DNA of 34,135 nt. Origin: an uncultured Lachnospiraceae bacterium. GTDB taxonomy: Bacteria > Bacillota > Clostridia > Lachnospirales > Lachnospiraceae. Positions within the stretch are counted from its first letter, which is position 1. Each line of letters starts with the position of its first letter. Position numbers and translations under genes: made by a program. Below the pieces are notes generated by a model. It was not told the DNA's origin, did not search any database, and was given only the letters and a program-made list of their open reading frames with translations. This document shows, piece after piece, positions 1 through 7,216 of this stretch. The stretch lies in assembly GCA_910576895.1 (NCBI GenBank), contig CAJTJZ010000036.1, forward strand, positions 1 to 34,135. The letters run 5' to 3'.

Positions 1-2149
1 GTCCGCCAAGTACATAAGAAGGACGTATTAATACAGGATAGCCAAGCGTATTTGCTGCCTGTAATGCTTCTTTTGTTGTAAATACTGTTTTTCCTGCTGG
101 TCGTGGAATACAGCATTCTTCCAAAATCTCATCGAATAGTTCTCTATCCTCAGCAGCATCTACATCCCTTGCACTTGTTCCAAGAATTTTTACCCCCATT
201 TCCATTAAGGCCTGTGTTAATTTAATGGCTGTCTGCCCGCCAAACTGCACAACAGCACCATCTGGCTGTTCAAGGCGAACAATATTTTCTACATCTTCTG
301 GTGTTAATGGTTCAAAATATAGTTTATCTGCAATATCAAAATCGGTACTAACGGTTTCTGGATTATTATTTACAATAATTGTTTCATAGCCTTTCTTTGA
401 AAATGCCCAAACACTATGTACGGAACAATAATCAAATTCAATTCCCTGTCCTATCCGAATAGGCCCTGAGCCAAGAACCATAATACGTTTTCTTGTTTTT
501 TCCTTTGACACTTCATTTTCACTGCCAAAGCAGGAATAATAATATGGGGTAGAAGCTGCAAATTCCGCTGCACAAGTATCTACCATTTTAAATACCGCCA
601 TAATATGAAAATGTTCCCGCATTTGTTTAATTTCTATTTCTTTCTTTCCTGTCATTCTGGCAATCACAAGATCTGGAAACTCCATTCTTTTTGCTTCTTT
701 TAATAATTCTTCTGTCAATTCTTCCCTTCGAAGTCTTTCTTCCATTTCTGTTAAAATTGCAATTTTATCAAGAAACCAAAGATCAATTCTTGTAATTTCA
801 TGAATTTCTTCTATAGAAATTCCCATACGCAATGCTTCTGCAATTGCAAAAATGCGGCGATCATCAACCTTGCAAAGCTCCTCTAACATCATTTCTTTAT
901 CAAAGCCCTGATAAGCCCCAAAACTTTCTAAACTATCGATATGCTGCTCTAGGGAACGAAGTGCCTTCATCAAAGCTCCTTCAAAATTTGTACAAATGCT
1001 CATAACTTCCCCTGTCGCTTTCATTTGTGTCGTTAGAGTACGCTTTGCCATAAGAAATTTATCAAATGGCAAGCGAGGAATTTTTACAACACAATAATCA
1101 AGTGCTGGTTCAAAGCTTGCATATGTTTTCTTTGTAATTGCATTTTTTATTTCATCTAAAGTATAACCAAGTGCAATTTTTGCTGCTACTTTTGCAATAG
1201 GATATCCCGTTGCTTTTGATGCCAGTGCAGAAGAACGGCTAACACGTGGATTTACTTCAATGACACAATATTCAAAACTATCCGGTTTTAGAGCATATTG
1301 CACATTACAGCCTCCTGTAATATTTAATTCTGTAATAATATTAAATGCAGAAGTACGAAGCATCTGATATTCCTTATCTGCAAGTGTTTGAGAAGGTGCT
1401 ACTACAATGCTGTCCCCTGTATGCACACCAACAGGATCGATATTTTCCATATTGCAGACAGTAATACAATTTCCAGCACTGTCACGCATCACTTCATATT
1501 CGATTTCTTTCCAGCCTGCAATACAGCGTTCAATTAAACATTGCCCTACACGACTTAAACGAAGTCCATTTGCACAAATATCCTCTAATTCTTCTTGATT
1601 ATTTGCAATACCGCCGCCACTTCCTCCCAAAGTATAAGCTGGACGAATCACAACAGGATAACCAATTTCCTTTGCAAAAGCAACTGCATCTTCTATTTCT
1701 GTAACAACAGTACTTGCTGCAATTGGCTCACCAATACGTTCCATTGTATTTTTAAATTCCAGACGATCTTCTGCCTTTTTAATTGTAAGACTTGTTGTAC
1801 CAATCAGACGGATATTTTGCTCTTTTAAAAAGCCACATTCCTCTAATTCCATACCAATATTTAACCCTGCCTGACCACCAAGCGTAGGAAGTACACTATC
1901 TGGTCTTTCCTTTAAAATGACACGTTTTACCATATCAAGTGTTAAAGGCTCAATATAAACATGATCTGCAATATCTTTATCTGTCATAATCGTTGCTGGA
2001 TTGGAATTAATTAATACAACTTCCACACCTTCTTCTTTTAAAGAACGGCATGCTTGTGTTCCTGCATAATCAAATTCCGCTGCCTGTCCAATTACAATAG
2101 GACCAGAACCAATCACTAATACTTTTTTTATTTCTTGCTTTCTAGGCAT
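1..2149 (-). CDS. carB: Carbamoyl-phosphate synthase large subunit, C-terminal part beyond the left edge
   Basis: Makes carbamoyl phosphate from bicarbonate, ATP and the ammonia delivered by CarA, for pyrimidine and arginine synthesis. The frame is open from the ATG at 2147-2149 to the left edge, giving 716 residues of a protein usually about 1,065 long, so roughly the last third is missing. The start is preceded by a GGAGG site. The N-terminal nucleotide-binding motif (IGSGPIVIGQAAEFDYAG), the first ATP-grasp region (YPVVIRPAYTLGGSGGG) and the repeat of the fold in the second half (VLGSGPIRIGQGIEFDY) are all clear. The frame leaves the window at PSYVLGG, inside the second ATP-grasp domain. 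It lies 77 bp downstream of carA with no terminator between, so the two are almost certainly cotranscribed. The family call is certain; only the 3' end is unseen. Confidence 0.97.
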   Translation of the reverse strand, partial: MPRKQEIKKVLVIGSGPIVIGQAAEFDYAGTQACRSLKEEGVEVVLINSNPATIMTDKDIADHVYIEPLTLDMVKRVILKERPDSVLPTLGGQAGLNIGMELEECGFLKEQNIRLIGTTSLTIKKAEDRLEFKNTMERIGEPIAASTVVTEIEDAVAFAKEIGYPVVIRPAYTLGGSGGGIANNQEELEDICANGLRLSRVGQCLIERCIAGWKEIEYEVMRDSAGNCITVCNMENIDPVGVHTGDSIVVAPSQTLADKEYQMLRTSAFNIITELNITGGCNVQYALKPDSFEYCVIEVNPRVSRSSALASKATGYPIAKVAAKIALGYTLDEIKNAITKKTYASFEPALDYCVVKIPRLPFDKFLMAKRTLTTQMKATGEVMSICTNFEGALMKALRSLEQHIDSLESFGAYQGFDKEMMLEELCKVDDRRIFAIAEALRMGISIEEIHEITRIDLWFLDKIAILTEMEERLRREELTEELLKEAKRMEFPDLVIARMTGKKEIEIKQMREHFHIMAVFKMVDTCAAEFAASTPYYYSCFGSENEVSKEKTRKRIMVLGSGPIRIGQGIEFDYCSVHSVWAFSKKGYETIIVNNNPETVSTDFDIADKLYFEPLTPEDVENIVRLEQPDGAVVQFGGQTAIKLTQALMEMGVKILGTSARDVDAAEDRELFDEILEECCIPRPAGKTVFTTKEALQAANTLGYPVLIRPSYVLGG

Positions 2150-2226
2150 TTTTTTCCTCCATTCTGCTTTTATCCAATTATATTTTATATTTATACTCAC
2201 AAATGAAAAGATGTTTTATACATCTT

Positions 2227-3315
2227 TTAAAGCATTGCAATAAATTTATCAAATAAAAAGGCAGTATCTTGTGGTCCTGCACATGCCTCTGGATGAAATT
2301 GAACCGTAAAAATCTTTTTTCCACAATACTTAATTCCCTCTATTGTTCCATCATTTACATTACAAAAACTTACTTTTGCTATTTTTTCATCTAATGTTTC
2401 TTTATCAACAACATATCCATGATTTTGTGAAGATAAATAAACCCTTCCTGTTTCCAAATCCTTTACAGGATGATTTACACCTCGATGCCCATATTTCATT
2501 TTATAAGTATCTGCATGATGAGCAAGTGCCACTAATTGATGCCCAAGGCAAATGGCAAACATTGGTACAAAGCTTTCACATAATTTTTTTATTTCCTCAA
2601 TAATTTCCACACATTCTTTTGGATCTCCCGGTCCATTGGAAAGCATAATACCATCTGGCTTTTCTTTTAAAATTTCTTCTGCTTTTGTATTTGCAGGATA
2701 AATAATTACCTGACATCCTCGCCGAAGCAGAGAACGTGCAATATTATGTTTTGTTCCCAAATCAAGCAAAGCCACTTTTTTCTTTATTTCTGTTTTTTCT
2801 GTATCAAAATCACCGGGTATTAAAATCTTTTTTTCTTTACAAGTCACTTTGCGAACAACATCCCTTGGAGTATATGCTTTTATTAATGGTAAAACTTCTT
2901 CTAAGTTTTTAAATTCTTTTGTCGTAATCATACCATTCATTGTTCCTTTTTCTCGTAAACGCTTTGTTAAGGCACGTGTATCAATTCCTGCAATTCCCGG
3001 GATATTACATGTAATTAAAAATGTTTCCAAATCATCTTCTTTCCGAAAATTACTAGAACATCTGGAAAGTTCTCTTACAAGAAAACCATCTGGCCATGCC
3101 TGTTTTGATTCCATATCCTGATAACAAACTCCATAATTTCCAATCAAAGGATAGGTCATAGTAACCGCCTGTCCTGCATAACTTGGATCTGTCAGCACCT
3201 CCAAATAACCTGTCATAGAAGTATTAAATACAATTTCACTAATCACTTCCCTTTGTGCTCCAATGCTGCTGCCAATAAATACTGTTCCATCTTCAAGTAT
3301 TAAATATGCTTTCAT
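2227..3315 (-). CDS. carA: Carbamoyl-phosphate synthase small (glutaminase) subunit
   Basis: Hydrolyses glutamine and channels ammonia to CarB. The 362 residues match the usual family length. The N-terminal CPSase small-chain domain comes first (about 1-140). The class I glutamine amidotransferase domain follows (about 180-360), with the nucleophile Cys256 in FAICLGHQL and the His341/Glu343 pair in VQFHPEA. LSNGPGDP and GHRGVNHPV are also present. The ATG start lies just after an AAAGGAG site. It is the first gene of the carAB unit, behind a 170-nt leader that may carry an attenuator. Whether pyrimidine or arginine controls it cannot be told from this window, since no other pyr or arg gene is present. 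Confidence 0.98.
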   Translation of the reverse strand: MKAYLILEDGTVFIGSSIGAQREVISEIVFNTSMTGYLEVLTDPSYAGQAVTMTYPLIGNYGVCYQDMESKQAWPDGFLVRELSRCSSNFRKEDDLETFLITCNIPGIAGIDTRALTKRLREKGTMNGMITTKEFKNLEEVLPLIKAYTPRDVVRKVTCKEKKILIPGDFDTEKTEIKKKVALLDLGTKHNIARSLLRRGCQVIIYPANTKAEEILKEKPDGIMLSNGPGDPKECVEIIEEIKKLCESFVPMFAICLGHQLVALAHHADTYKMKYGHRGVNHPVKDLETGRVYLSSQNHGYVVDKETLDEKIAKVSFCNVNDGTIEGIKYCGKKIFTVQFHPEACAGPQDTAFLFDKFIAML

Positions 3316-3487
3316 ATATTTTTTCTATTGCTCCTTTCTAGTTTCTACTATTTTTTCCATTTTTTTGCAAAAAAAAAGAGGCAAAGCCCCCGCCCATCCG
3401 AAGATAACTATTGTTTCTTGTAATGTATCTGTATCTTTTCTTTAACATTCTGTCTGTACTTATAAAATCTACAGATTTCCCCAAATT
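3316..3487 (-). promoter_or_regulatory. carAB 5' leader with possible transcription attenuator
   Basis: The minus-strand transcript first forms a perfect 6-bp hairpin (UCUGUA/UACAGA, 3453-3475, 11-nt loop). About 60 nt later comes a G-rich stretch folding into a 5-bp hairpin with a UUU loop (3378-3390), followed directly by nine U residues (3369-3377). That is a weak intrinsic terminator some 50 nt before carA, in the position of a leader attenuator. I could not match a convincing PyrR-binding consensus, so the regulator is unknown. The long G run suggests it could pair with an upstream pyrimidine tract instead, but I did not find a clear partner. Confidence 0.4.
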
Positions 3488-3493
3488 GCTAAA

Positions 3494-3522
3494 ATAATAC
3501 CATAAAGATCTGTTTTTGACAA
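3494..3522 (-). promoter_or_regulatory. Promoter for carAB
   Basis: On the minus strand TTGTCA (3517-3522) is followed after exactly 17 bp by TATTAT (3494-3499). The likely transcription start is near 3487, giving a leader of about 170 nt before the carA ATG. This is near-consensus for the housekeeping sigma factor and has no competitor between it and carA. Confidence 0.7.
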
Positions 3523-3580
3523 GAGTTTTTCATAAAATTTCAGAAATTCCTTGAAAAATAATTTTGGATATAATATAGTA

Positions 3581-3685
3581 AAAACAGAAAAAAAGGAAAC
3601 AACCACTTACAAAGTGGTTGACCAATTAAGAGAAGATAGAATACCACCCTACGCTAGCCAAAGTTTTGGGGTGTTTTTCTATACT
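3581..3685 (+). ncRNA. Candidate small structured RNA
   Basis: A TATAAT at 3569-3574 (no good -35) precedes a short region without a convincing protein. It holds a perfect 9-bp hairpin with a 3-nt loop (CAACCACTT/AAGTGGTTG, 3600-3620). A second hairpin has a CACCC/GGGTG core (3645-3673) inside outer ATAGAA/TTCTAT arms, with a T-run on its 3' side. This looks like an independently transcribed RNA of about 100 nt ending in an intrinsic terminator. The two-hairpin layout resembles RNA antitoxins found beside small holin-like toxin genes in Firmicutes, but no such toxin ORF is visible on either strand. That comparison is from memory and weak. The next plus-strand ORF begins about 110 bp downstream. 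Confidence 0.4.
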
Positions 3686-3793
3686 TAAAATACTGCTATA
3701 ACTTCTTAGCAACAAAAGAAAAAAAGCTGCATATCTTATAATAGGATGTCATAAATGGCAAATTAATATAAGGAAAATAAGATCTTCTTTATA

Positions 3794-3937
3794 TTGGGAA
3801 AACGGTTGATTGGATTTGGCTTATTTTGGATAGCCATTGGAATGACGATAATGTTTTTTATAGATAATGCAGTAATTGCCATATTAATTATCCTCATTTG
3901 CCTGCTGCTTGGGTATAAACTGTTCTGTAGTTGTTAA
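3794..3937 (+). CDS. Tiny hydrophobic membrane protein, start uncertain
   Basis: A 47-residue frame beginning at a TTG: basic GKR, a hydrophobic segment (LIGFGLFWIAIGMTIMFF), a short polar turn (IDNA), a second hydrophobic segment (VIAILIILICLLLGY), then a Cys-containing tail KLFCSC. This is a two-helix membrane hairpin. It resembles small unannotated Lachnospiraceae proteins that begin at the equivalent of GK(R)LIG, which favours the TTG start. However, the only ribosome site (AAGGA, 3770-3774) lies 19 nt upstream and would better suit a codon at 3782, which reads ATC. An ATG-to-ATC change could therefore have weakened or killed the gene. It sits directly before a strong terminator, as expected for a real transcript. 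Function unknown. Confidence 0.5.
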   Translation: MGKRLIGFGLFWIAIGMTIMFFIDNAVIAILIILICLLLGYKLFCSC

Positions 3938-3966
3938 AACCTAAGAAAGTATTTCTTAAACAAAAG

Positions 3967-4020
3967 AAAAAACTAACATGATATGGAATTTATCAAATCC
4001 CATATCATGTTAGTTTTTTT
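3967..4020. terminator. Bidirectional terminator between the small membrane ORF and rpmB
   Basis: An almost perfect inverted repeat of about 20 bp with arms containing CTAACATGATATGG and its complement, around a 12-nt loop. It is flanked by an A-run on the left and a T-run on the right, so it can stop both the rightward transcript (small ORF) and the leftward transcript (rpmB). Confidence 0.85.
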
Positions 4021-4052
4021 TGCAAAAATATAGAAGTAATGAAATATTTTTT

Positions 4053-4238
4053 CTAAGCACGTTCTACTTTACCTGATTTCAAACATCTTGTACAAACATA
4101 CATTTTCTTTGTTGCACCATTTACCTTTACTTTTACTGATTTGATATTTGACTTCCACATTCTATTGCTTCTTCTATGTGAATGACTCACTTTAATTCCA
4201 AAATGAGCACCTTTATCACAAATAGCACATTTAGCCAT
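4053..4238 (-). CDS. rpmB: 50S ribosomal protein bL28
   Basis: 61 residues, typical length. Two CxxC pairs (Cys4/Cys7 and Cys49/Cys52) mark the zinc-binding form. The basic HSHRRSNRMWKSNI segment is diagnostic for bL28. The start has an excellent AAGGAGGTG site. It is monocistronic here, with its own promoter upstream and the bidirectional terminator just downstream. Confidence 0.97.
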   Translation of the reverse strand: MAKCAICDKGAHFGIKVSHSHRRSNRMWKSNIKSVKVKVNGATKKMYVCTRCLKSGKVERA

Positions 4239-4274
4239 CTTAGCACCTCCTTACCAAATTCATACAACTTCCCT

Positions 4275-4303
4275 ATTCTAACAGATCTTTTTACAGAATG
4301 CAA
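4275..4303 (-). promoter_or_regulatory. Promoter for rpmB
   Basis: Minus-strand TTGCAT (4298-4303), 17-bp spacer, TAGAAT (4275-4280), about 30 bp upstream of the ribosome-binding site of rpmB. Confidence 0.65.
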
Positions 4304-4323
4304 GTAAAAATTTTTGTTCTTAT

Positions 4324-4423
4324 CAATTTTCTACTTAAGATACTTCTTTTTTATCATACTGTGCTAAAATGCTTGCTGTTTCATCATCACCAAGTAAAAA
4401 CATTAAATAAAATTGATGATCAT
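4324..4423 (-). pseudogene. Orphan 3' end of a gene paralogous to the 137-residue ORF at 4932-5345
   Basis: About 100 bp, nearly identical to 4921-5024. There are two substitutions and one missing TCA triplet, so the reading frame is kept. Read on the minus strand it encodes NDHQFYLMFLLGDDETAS followed by ILAQYDKKEVS and a stop, the same C-terminus as the neighbouring ORF. There is no start: the frame runs into the 3' end of the antitoxin gene upstream. Just beyond the shared block the DNA still reads VKVKI in frame, where the other copy reads TVV. This suggests a diverged paralogue that lost its 5' part. Together the two copies bracket the toxin-antitoxin pair as direct repeats. Confidence 0.75.
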
Positions 4424-4434
4424 TTATTTTTACT

Positions 4435-4620
4435 TTAACTCCAATTAATAGCATCATGTAAAACTGTTGGACTTGTATCCGCTTTTGCTTCCATAATTGC
4501 CTCTATTTCATCTGGAAGCGGTTCTTCTTCAGGAATAAACCTAATTAATACTTTATAAATTGTATCAATATCTTTTTCTGGTATCATGTCAACAAGATTT
4601 TTGATTGCTTCTCTGCTCAT
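4435..4620 (-). CDS. Putative antitoxin partner of the RelE-type toxin
   Basis: 61 residues, second gene of a two-gene unit, starting 11 bp after the toxin stop behind a strong AGGAGGTGATAG site. The protein is acidic and mostly helical by composition (IPEKDIDTIYKVLIRFIPEE, then PLPDEIEAIMEAK), with a C-terminal tail ending in HDAINWS. This pattern is shared by small RelB-like proteins found next to RelE-type toxins in Clostridia. No DNA-binding motif is obvious by eye. In the family such proteins bind and neutralise the toxin and often repress the operon. The assignment rests mainly on the neighbour and on family resemblance. Confidence 0.7.
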   Translation of the reverse strand: MSREAIKNLVDMIPEKDIDTIYKVLIRFIPEEEPLPDEIEAIMEAKADTSPTVLHDAINWS

Positions 4621-4631
4621 GCTATCACCTC

Positions 4632-4871
4632 CTAAATCTTATTATATGCTTGTCCTCTTGGCAATATATCATTGATTGTTATTATATTATTTTCTTTTGT
4701 AAAAAGTACCCTTAAATCGCCAACTCTTAAACGATATTCATTTTCAAATCCTGCTAATTTTTTAATATCTCCAAACGGTAATTTTTCGATTGCAATTTTT
4801 AATCGATTTTTAGTATCTTTATCACAAGAATTTATATATTTTACTGCTTTCTTTTTGTATTCTATCTGCAA
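4632..4871 (-). CDS. RelE/ParE-type toxin, toxin-first order
   Basis: Small basic protein with the RelE/ParE layout: N-terminal IEYKKKAVKYINSCDKDTKN, then LKIAIEKLPFGDIKKLAG, and the diagnostic central strand pair YRLRVGDLRVLF, followed by IITINDILPRGQAY. Members usually cleave ribosome-bound mRNA or poison gyrase; which applies here cannot be told. I prefer the TTG at 4869-4871 (79 residues) because GGAG lies 9 nt upstream and the protein then begins at the normal family position. A TTG at 4893-4895 would add eight residues that overlap that ribosome site. The antitoxin follows, so the order is toxin then antitoxin, as in HigBA-like modules. Confidence 0.8.
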   Translation of the reverse strand: MQIEYKKKAVKYINSCDKDTKNRLKIAIEKLPFGDIKKLAGFENEYRLRVGDLRVLFTKENNIITINDILPRGQAYNKI

Positions 4872-4931
4872 TCTTCTTTTCTCCTTTCCTCTCAAAGCTT
4901 GGCTTATCCTCTATCTGTTGCAATTTTCTAC

Positions 4932-5345
4932 TTAAGATACTTCTTTTTTATCATACTGTGCTAAAATACTTGCTGTTTCATCATCATCACCAAGTAAAAA
5001 CATTAAATAAAATTGATAATCATTTACAACAGTAATATCTGTTAAAGTATAATTTTCATTCAAGTATACACTATCCTCTGGCTTCATTAATCGTTCCCAT
5101 ACATATTTTTTATCTTCTCTTTTTCGATATACACCTGTACGATTAGCAAGATAAATCATACCATTTTTTACATCAAAGCACTGTGAAATACAATCATTAT
5201 AATTTGTAATTATATCTTTTGGAATATCACTATAATCTATCAATTCTTTTGTTCTTTTATTTTCTATAAAAGAAGTTCCATCTGTATCCAATCTTGTTTC
5301 CCAAATTCCTTCTTCATAATAATTGTCTACATCAAATGGAAGCAA
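4932..5345 (-). CDS. Unrecognised 137-residue ORF, possibly the remnant of a propeller-type lipoprotein
   Basis: No signal peptide or membrane segment. The frame can only start at a TTG with no good ribosome site, and an in-frame stop lies eight codons upstream, so it may be a 5'-truncated gene. The sequence is acidic and rich in Tyr and Asp. It contains GMIYLANRTGVYRKRE, then a strand-like NDYQFYLMFLLGDDDE segment and ILAQYDKKE. This looks like one or two propeller blades of the kind found in large clostridial binding lipoproteins, compare the three paralogues at 26-33 kb. Similarity by eye is weak, and an immunity-type protein is an alternative. Its last ~100 bp are duplicated at 4324-4423. 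Confidence 0.5.
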   Translation of the reverse strand: MLPFDVDNYYEEGIWETRLDTDGTSFIENKRTKELIDYSDIPKDIITNYNDCISQCFDVKNGMIYLANRTGVYRKREDKKYVWERLMKPEDSVYLNENYTLTDITVVNDYQFYLMFLLGDDDETASILAQYDKKEVS

Positions 5346-5424
5346 TGTTTCTTTATAATGAAATTTTTATACTTTATTATCATTATAATACTACAAACCA
5401 TTCAATCATTCAAATATTTCTATA

Positions 5425-7140
5425 TTACTTTATCTCCAAATCCTTTTCTTCTATTGCAGCTTTTTTTGTATTTACCGCTTTTATTCGATTTATATCAAAC
5501 TTTGGTTCACGTGCATATGTATAAAGACCATTTACTTCTTGTTCTATATCATAAAGCTGTGTATAGCAAAAACCAAAAATAAACGGATTATCTAAAAGGG
5601 AAAAAGTTAATCCCTGATAACGTTCCATAAATTCTTTATCATTTTCTGGTGACGTTCCATAACCCCAACCTTTTACATTATCAGAAGCACGACTAATACC
5701 ACCATATTCACTTACAAATACAGGTTCTCCTTTATATGTCTGTCGATCATTTGCAAAGTTTTCTATTTTACCTTTTGATAAATTTTTAAATTTATCTGCA
5801 AAAATTTTACAATCTTGCTCATAATCATGGATATCAAAAATATCCGTAACAACATGATAATGCCCACTTGTATCAATACATGGACGTGTATAATCCATTG
5901 CTTTTGTCATATAATAAATTGTTGAAATCAGCTCATTCCACTGCCTTTTTCCCTGATAATCCCAAGTTTCATTAAATGGACACCAACCAATAATAGAAGG
6001 GTGATTAAAATCACGTTCCATAACTTCCCTCCATTGACTGATATAGGATGGAAGTATTTCAGGACACGAAATATTCAACCCCCAATTTGGAAATTCACTC
6101 CATACCATATATCCCATTTTATCACAATGATATAAAAACCTTGGTTCAAATACTTTTTCATGTAGTCTTGCACCATTAAAACCTGCATCTATAGAAAGCT
6201 GTATATCTTTTATTAAATCTTCTTCTGATGGAGCTGTATAAATTCCATCTTGATAAAATCCTTGGTCAAGTACAAGACGCTGGAACACTGATCTTCCATT
6301 AAGAAGAAACTTAAATCCTTCCATTTTTACTTCCCTTAAACCGAAATAACTTTTCACAATATCCTCACCATATTGAAGTTCAACATCATATAGTTTTCCA
6401 TTCCCAAGCTCCCACAAATGTTTTTCTAAAAGCTGTATTTCCCCTTTTATCACATTGGCATCAGATGTAAGGTTTATATTTCCCATCTGCTTTCCATTAT
6501 AAGACACTACTATATTTAATTGTTCCGAGCCATATGTACTTACATCAAATAAAAATCTGCCGTTTTTAACATCAGGATAAAATCGAAAATTCTCAATATA
6601 ATTGTCTGGTGTATGTTCCAGCCATACTGTCTGCCATATGCCTGTTGTTCGTGTATAATCACAACCCGAGGAAGCATATTTGTTTGCCTGCTTGCCACAT
6701 GGCTGAAATCCTTGTCGATTATTATCCTCTGCACATAAACAAACAACATTTGTACCACTATTTATATAATCTGTTATATCAAACTTAAACGAAGTATACC
6801 CTCCAACATGAATCCCAACTTCTTTTTTATTTATATATACTGTTGCCTTATAGTCTACTGCACCAAAATGAATAAAAACTCTGCCCGTAGTCTTCCATCT
6901 TTCTAAAATATCAAATTTTCTCCTATACCAGACACAGTTCATAAAATCTTTGTATTCTATATTTGATAATTTGCTTTCAGGACAAAATGGCACTGTTATT
7001 TTCTTGCTAAACTTATCGTTTTCATATAATTTGCGTTCTTTGCCGCTGTCACCAAAATCCCATTCAAAGTCCCATTCACCATTAAGATTTTTCCATTCCT
7101 TTCGATAAAATTGAGGATTTGGATGTTCTTCCCTATACAT
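5425..7140 (-). CDS. Glycoside hydrolase family 2 enzyme (beta-galactosidase/beta-glucuronidase type)
   Basis: A retaining exo-glycosidase; the exact sugar cannot be read from sequence. 571 residues: N-terminal jelly-roll sugar-binding domain (about 15-175), an immunoglobulin-like domain (about 180-272) and a TIM-barrel catalytic domain (about 273-560). The acid/base is Glu391 in WCPFNETWD and the nucleophile Glu478 in VSEYGG. There is no signal peptide, so it acts in the cytoplasm on imported oligosaccharides or glycosides. The start at 7138-7140 is chosen over a longer in-frame option because AAGGAG lies 9 nt upstream and the protein begins at the normal GH2 boundary; the longer frame would overlap the AraC-family gene. 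That regulator lies immediately upstream. No sugar transporter is adjacent. Its promoter and ribosome site are enclosed by an inverted repeat. Confidence 0.93.
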   Translation of the reverse strand: MYREEHPNPQFYRKEWKNLNGEWDFEWDFGDSGKERKLYENDKFSKKITVPFCPESKLSNIEYKDFMNCVWYRRKFDILERWKTTGRVFIHFGAVDYKATVYINKKEVGIHVGGYTSFKFDITDYINSGTNVVCLCAEDNNRQGFQPCGKQANKYASSGCDYTRTTGIWQTVWLEHTPDNYIENFRFYPDVKNGRFLFDVSTYGSEQLNIVVSYNGKQMGNINLTSDANVIKGEIQLLEKHLWELGNGKLYDVELQYGEDIVKSYFGLREVKMEGFKFLLNGRSVFQRLVLDQGFYQDGIYTAPSEEDLIKDIQLSIDAGFNGARLHEKVFEPRFLYHCDKMGYMVWSEFPNWGLNISCPEILPSYISQWREVMERDFNHPSIIGWCPFNETWDYQGKRQWNELISTIYYMTKAMDYTRPCIDTSGHYHVVTDIFDIHDYEQDCKIFADKFKNLSKGKIENFANDRQTYKGEPVFVSEYGGISRASDNVKGWGYGTSPENDKEFMERYQGLTFSLLDNPFIFGFCYTQLYDIEQEVNGLYTYAREPKFDINRIKAVNTKKAAIEEKDLEIK

Positions 7141-7142
7141 AA

Positions 7143-7201
7143 AAATCAACTCCTTATATATTTGATATACAAATTTTACTATTAAGAAGTTGATTTTACA
7201 A
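7143..7201 (-). promoter_or_regulatory. GH2 promoter overlapped by an inverted repeat that includes the ribosome site
   Basis: Minus strand: TTGTAA (7196-7201), 17-bp spacer, TAAAAT (7173-7178). Two 14-bp arms, 7143-7156 and 7183-7196, are inverted copies with one mismatch. One arm lies in the promoter spacer and the other contains the AAGGAG ribosome site. The repeat could be an operator. In a readthrough transcript from araC it could instead sequester the ribosome site, whereas a transcript from the local promoter would lack one arm. Confidence 0.55.
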
Positions 7202-7216
7202 TGATATAATGTCCTG

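Noticed and set aside
1407..1828. Plus-strand frames within carB
   Set aside because: Antisense to a highly conserved enzyme; Cys/Ser/Phe-rich products typical of shadow frames.
3569..3700. Holin-like type I toxin gene beside the small RNA
   Set aside because: No short hydrophobic ORF with a start lies on either strand overlapping the RNA; only the hairpin layout is suggestive.
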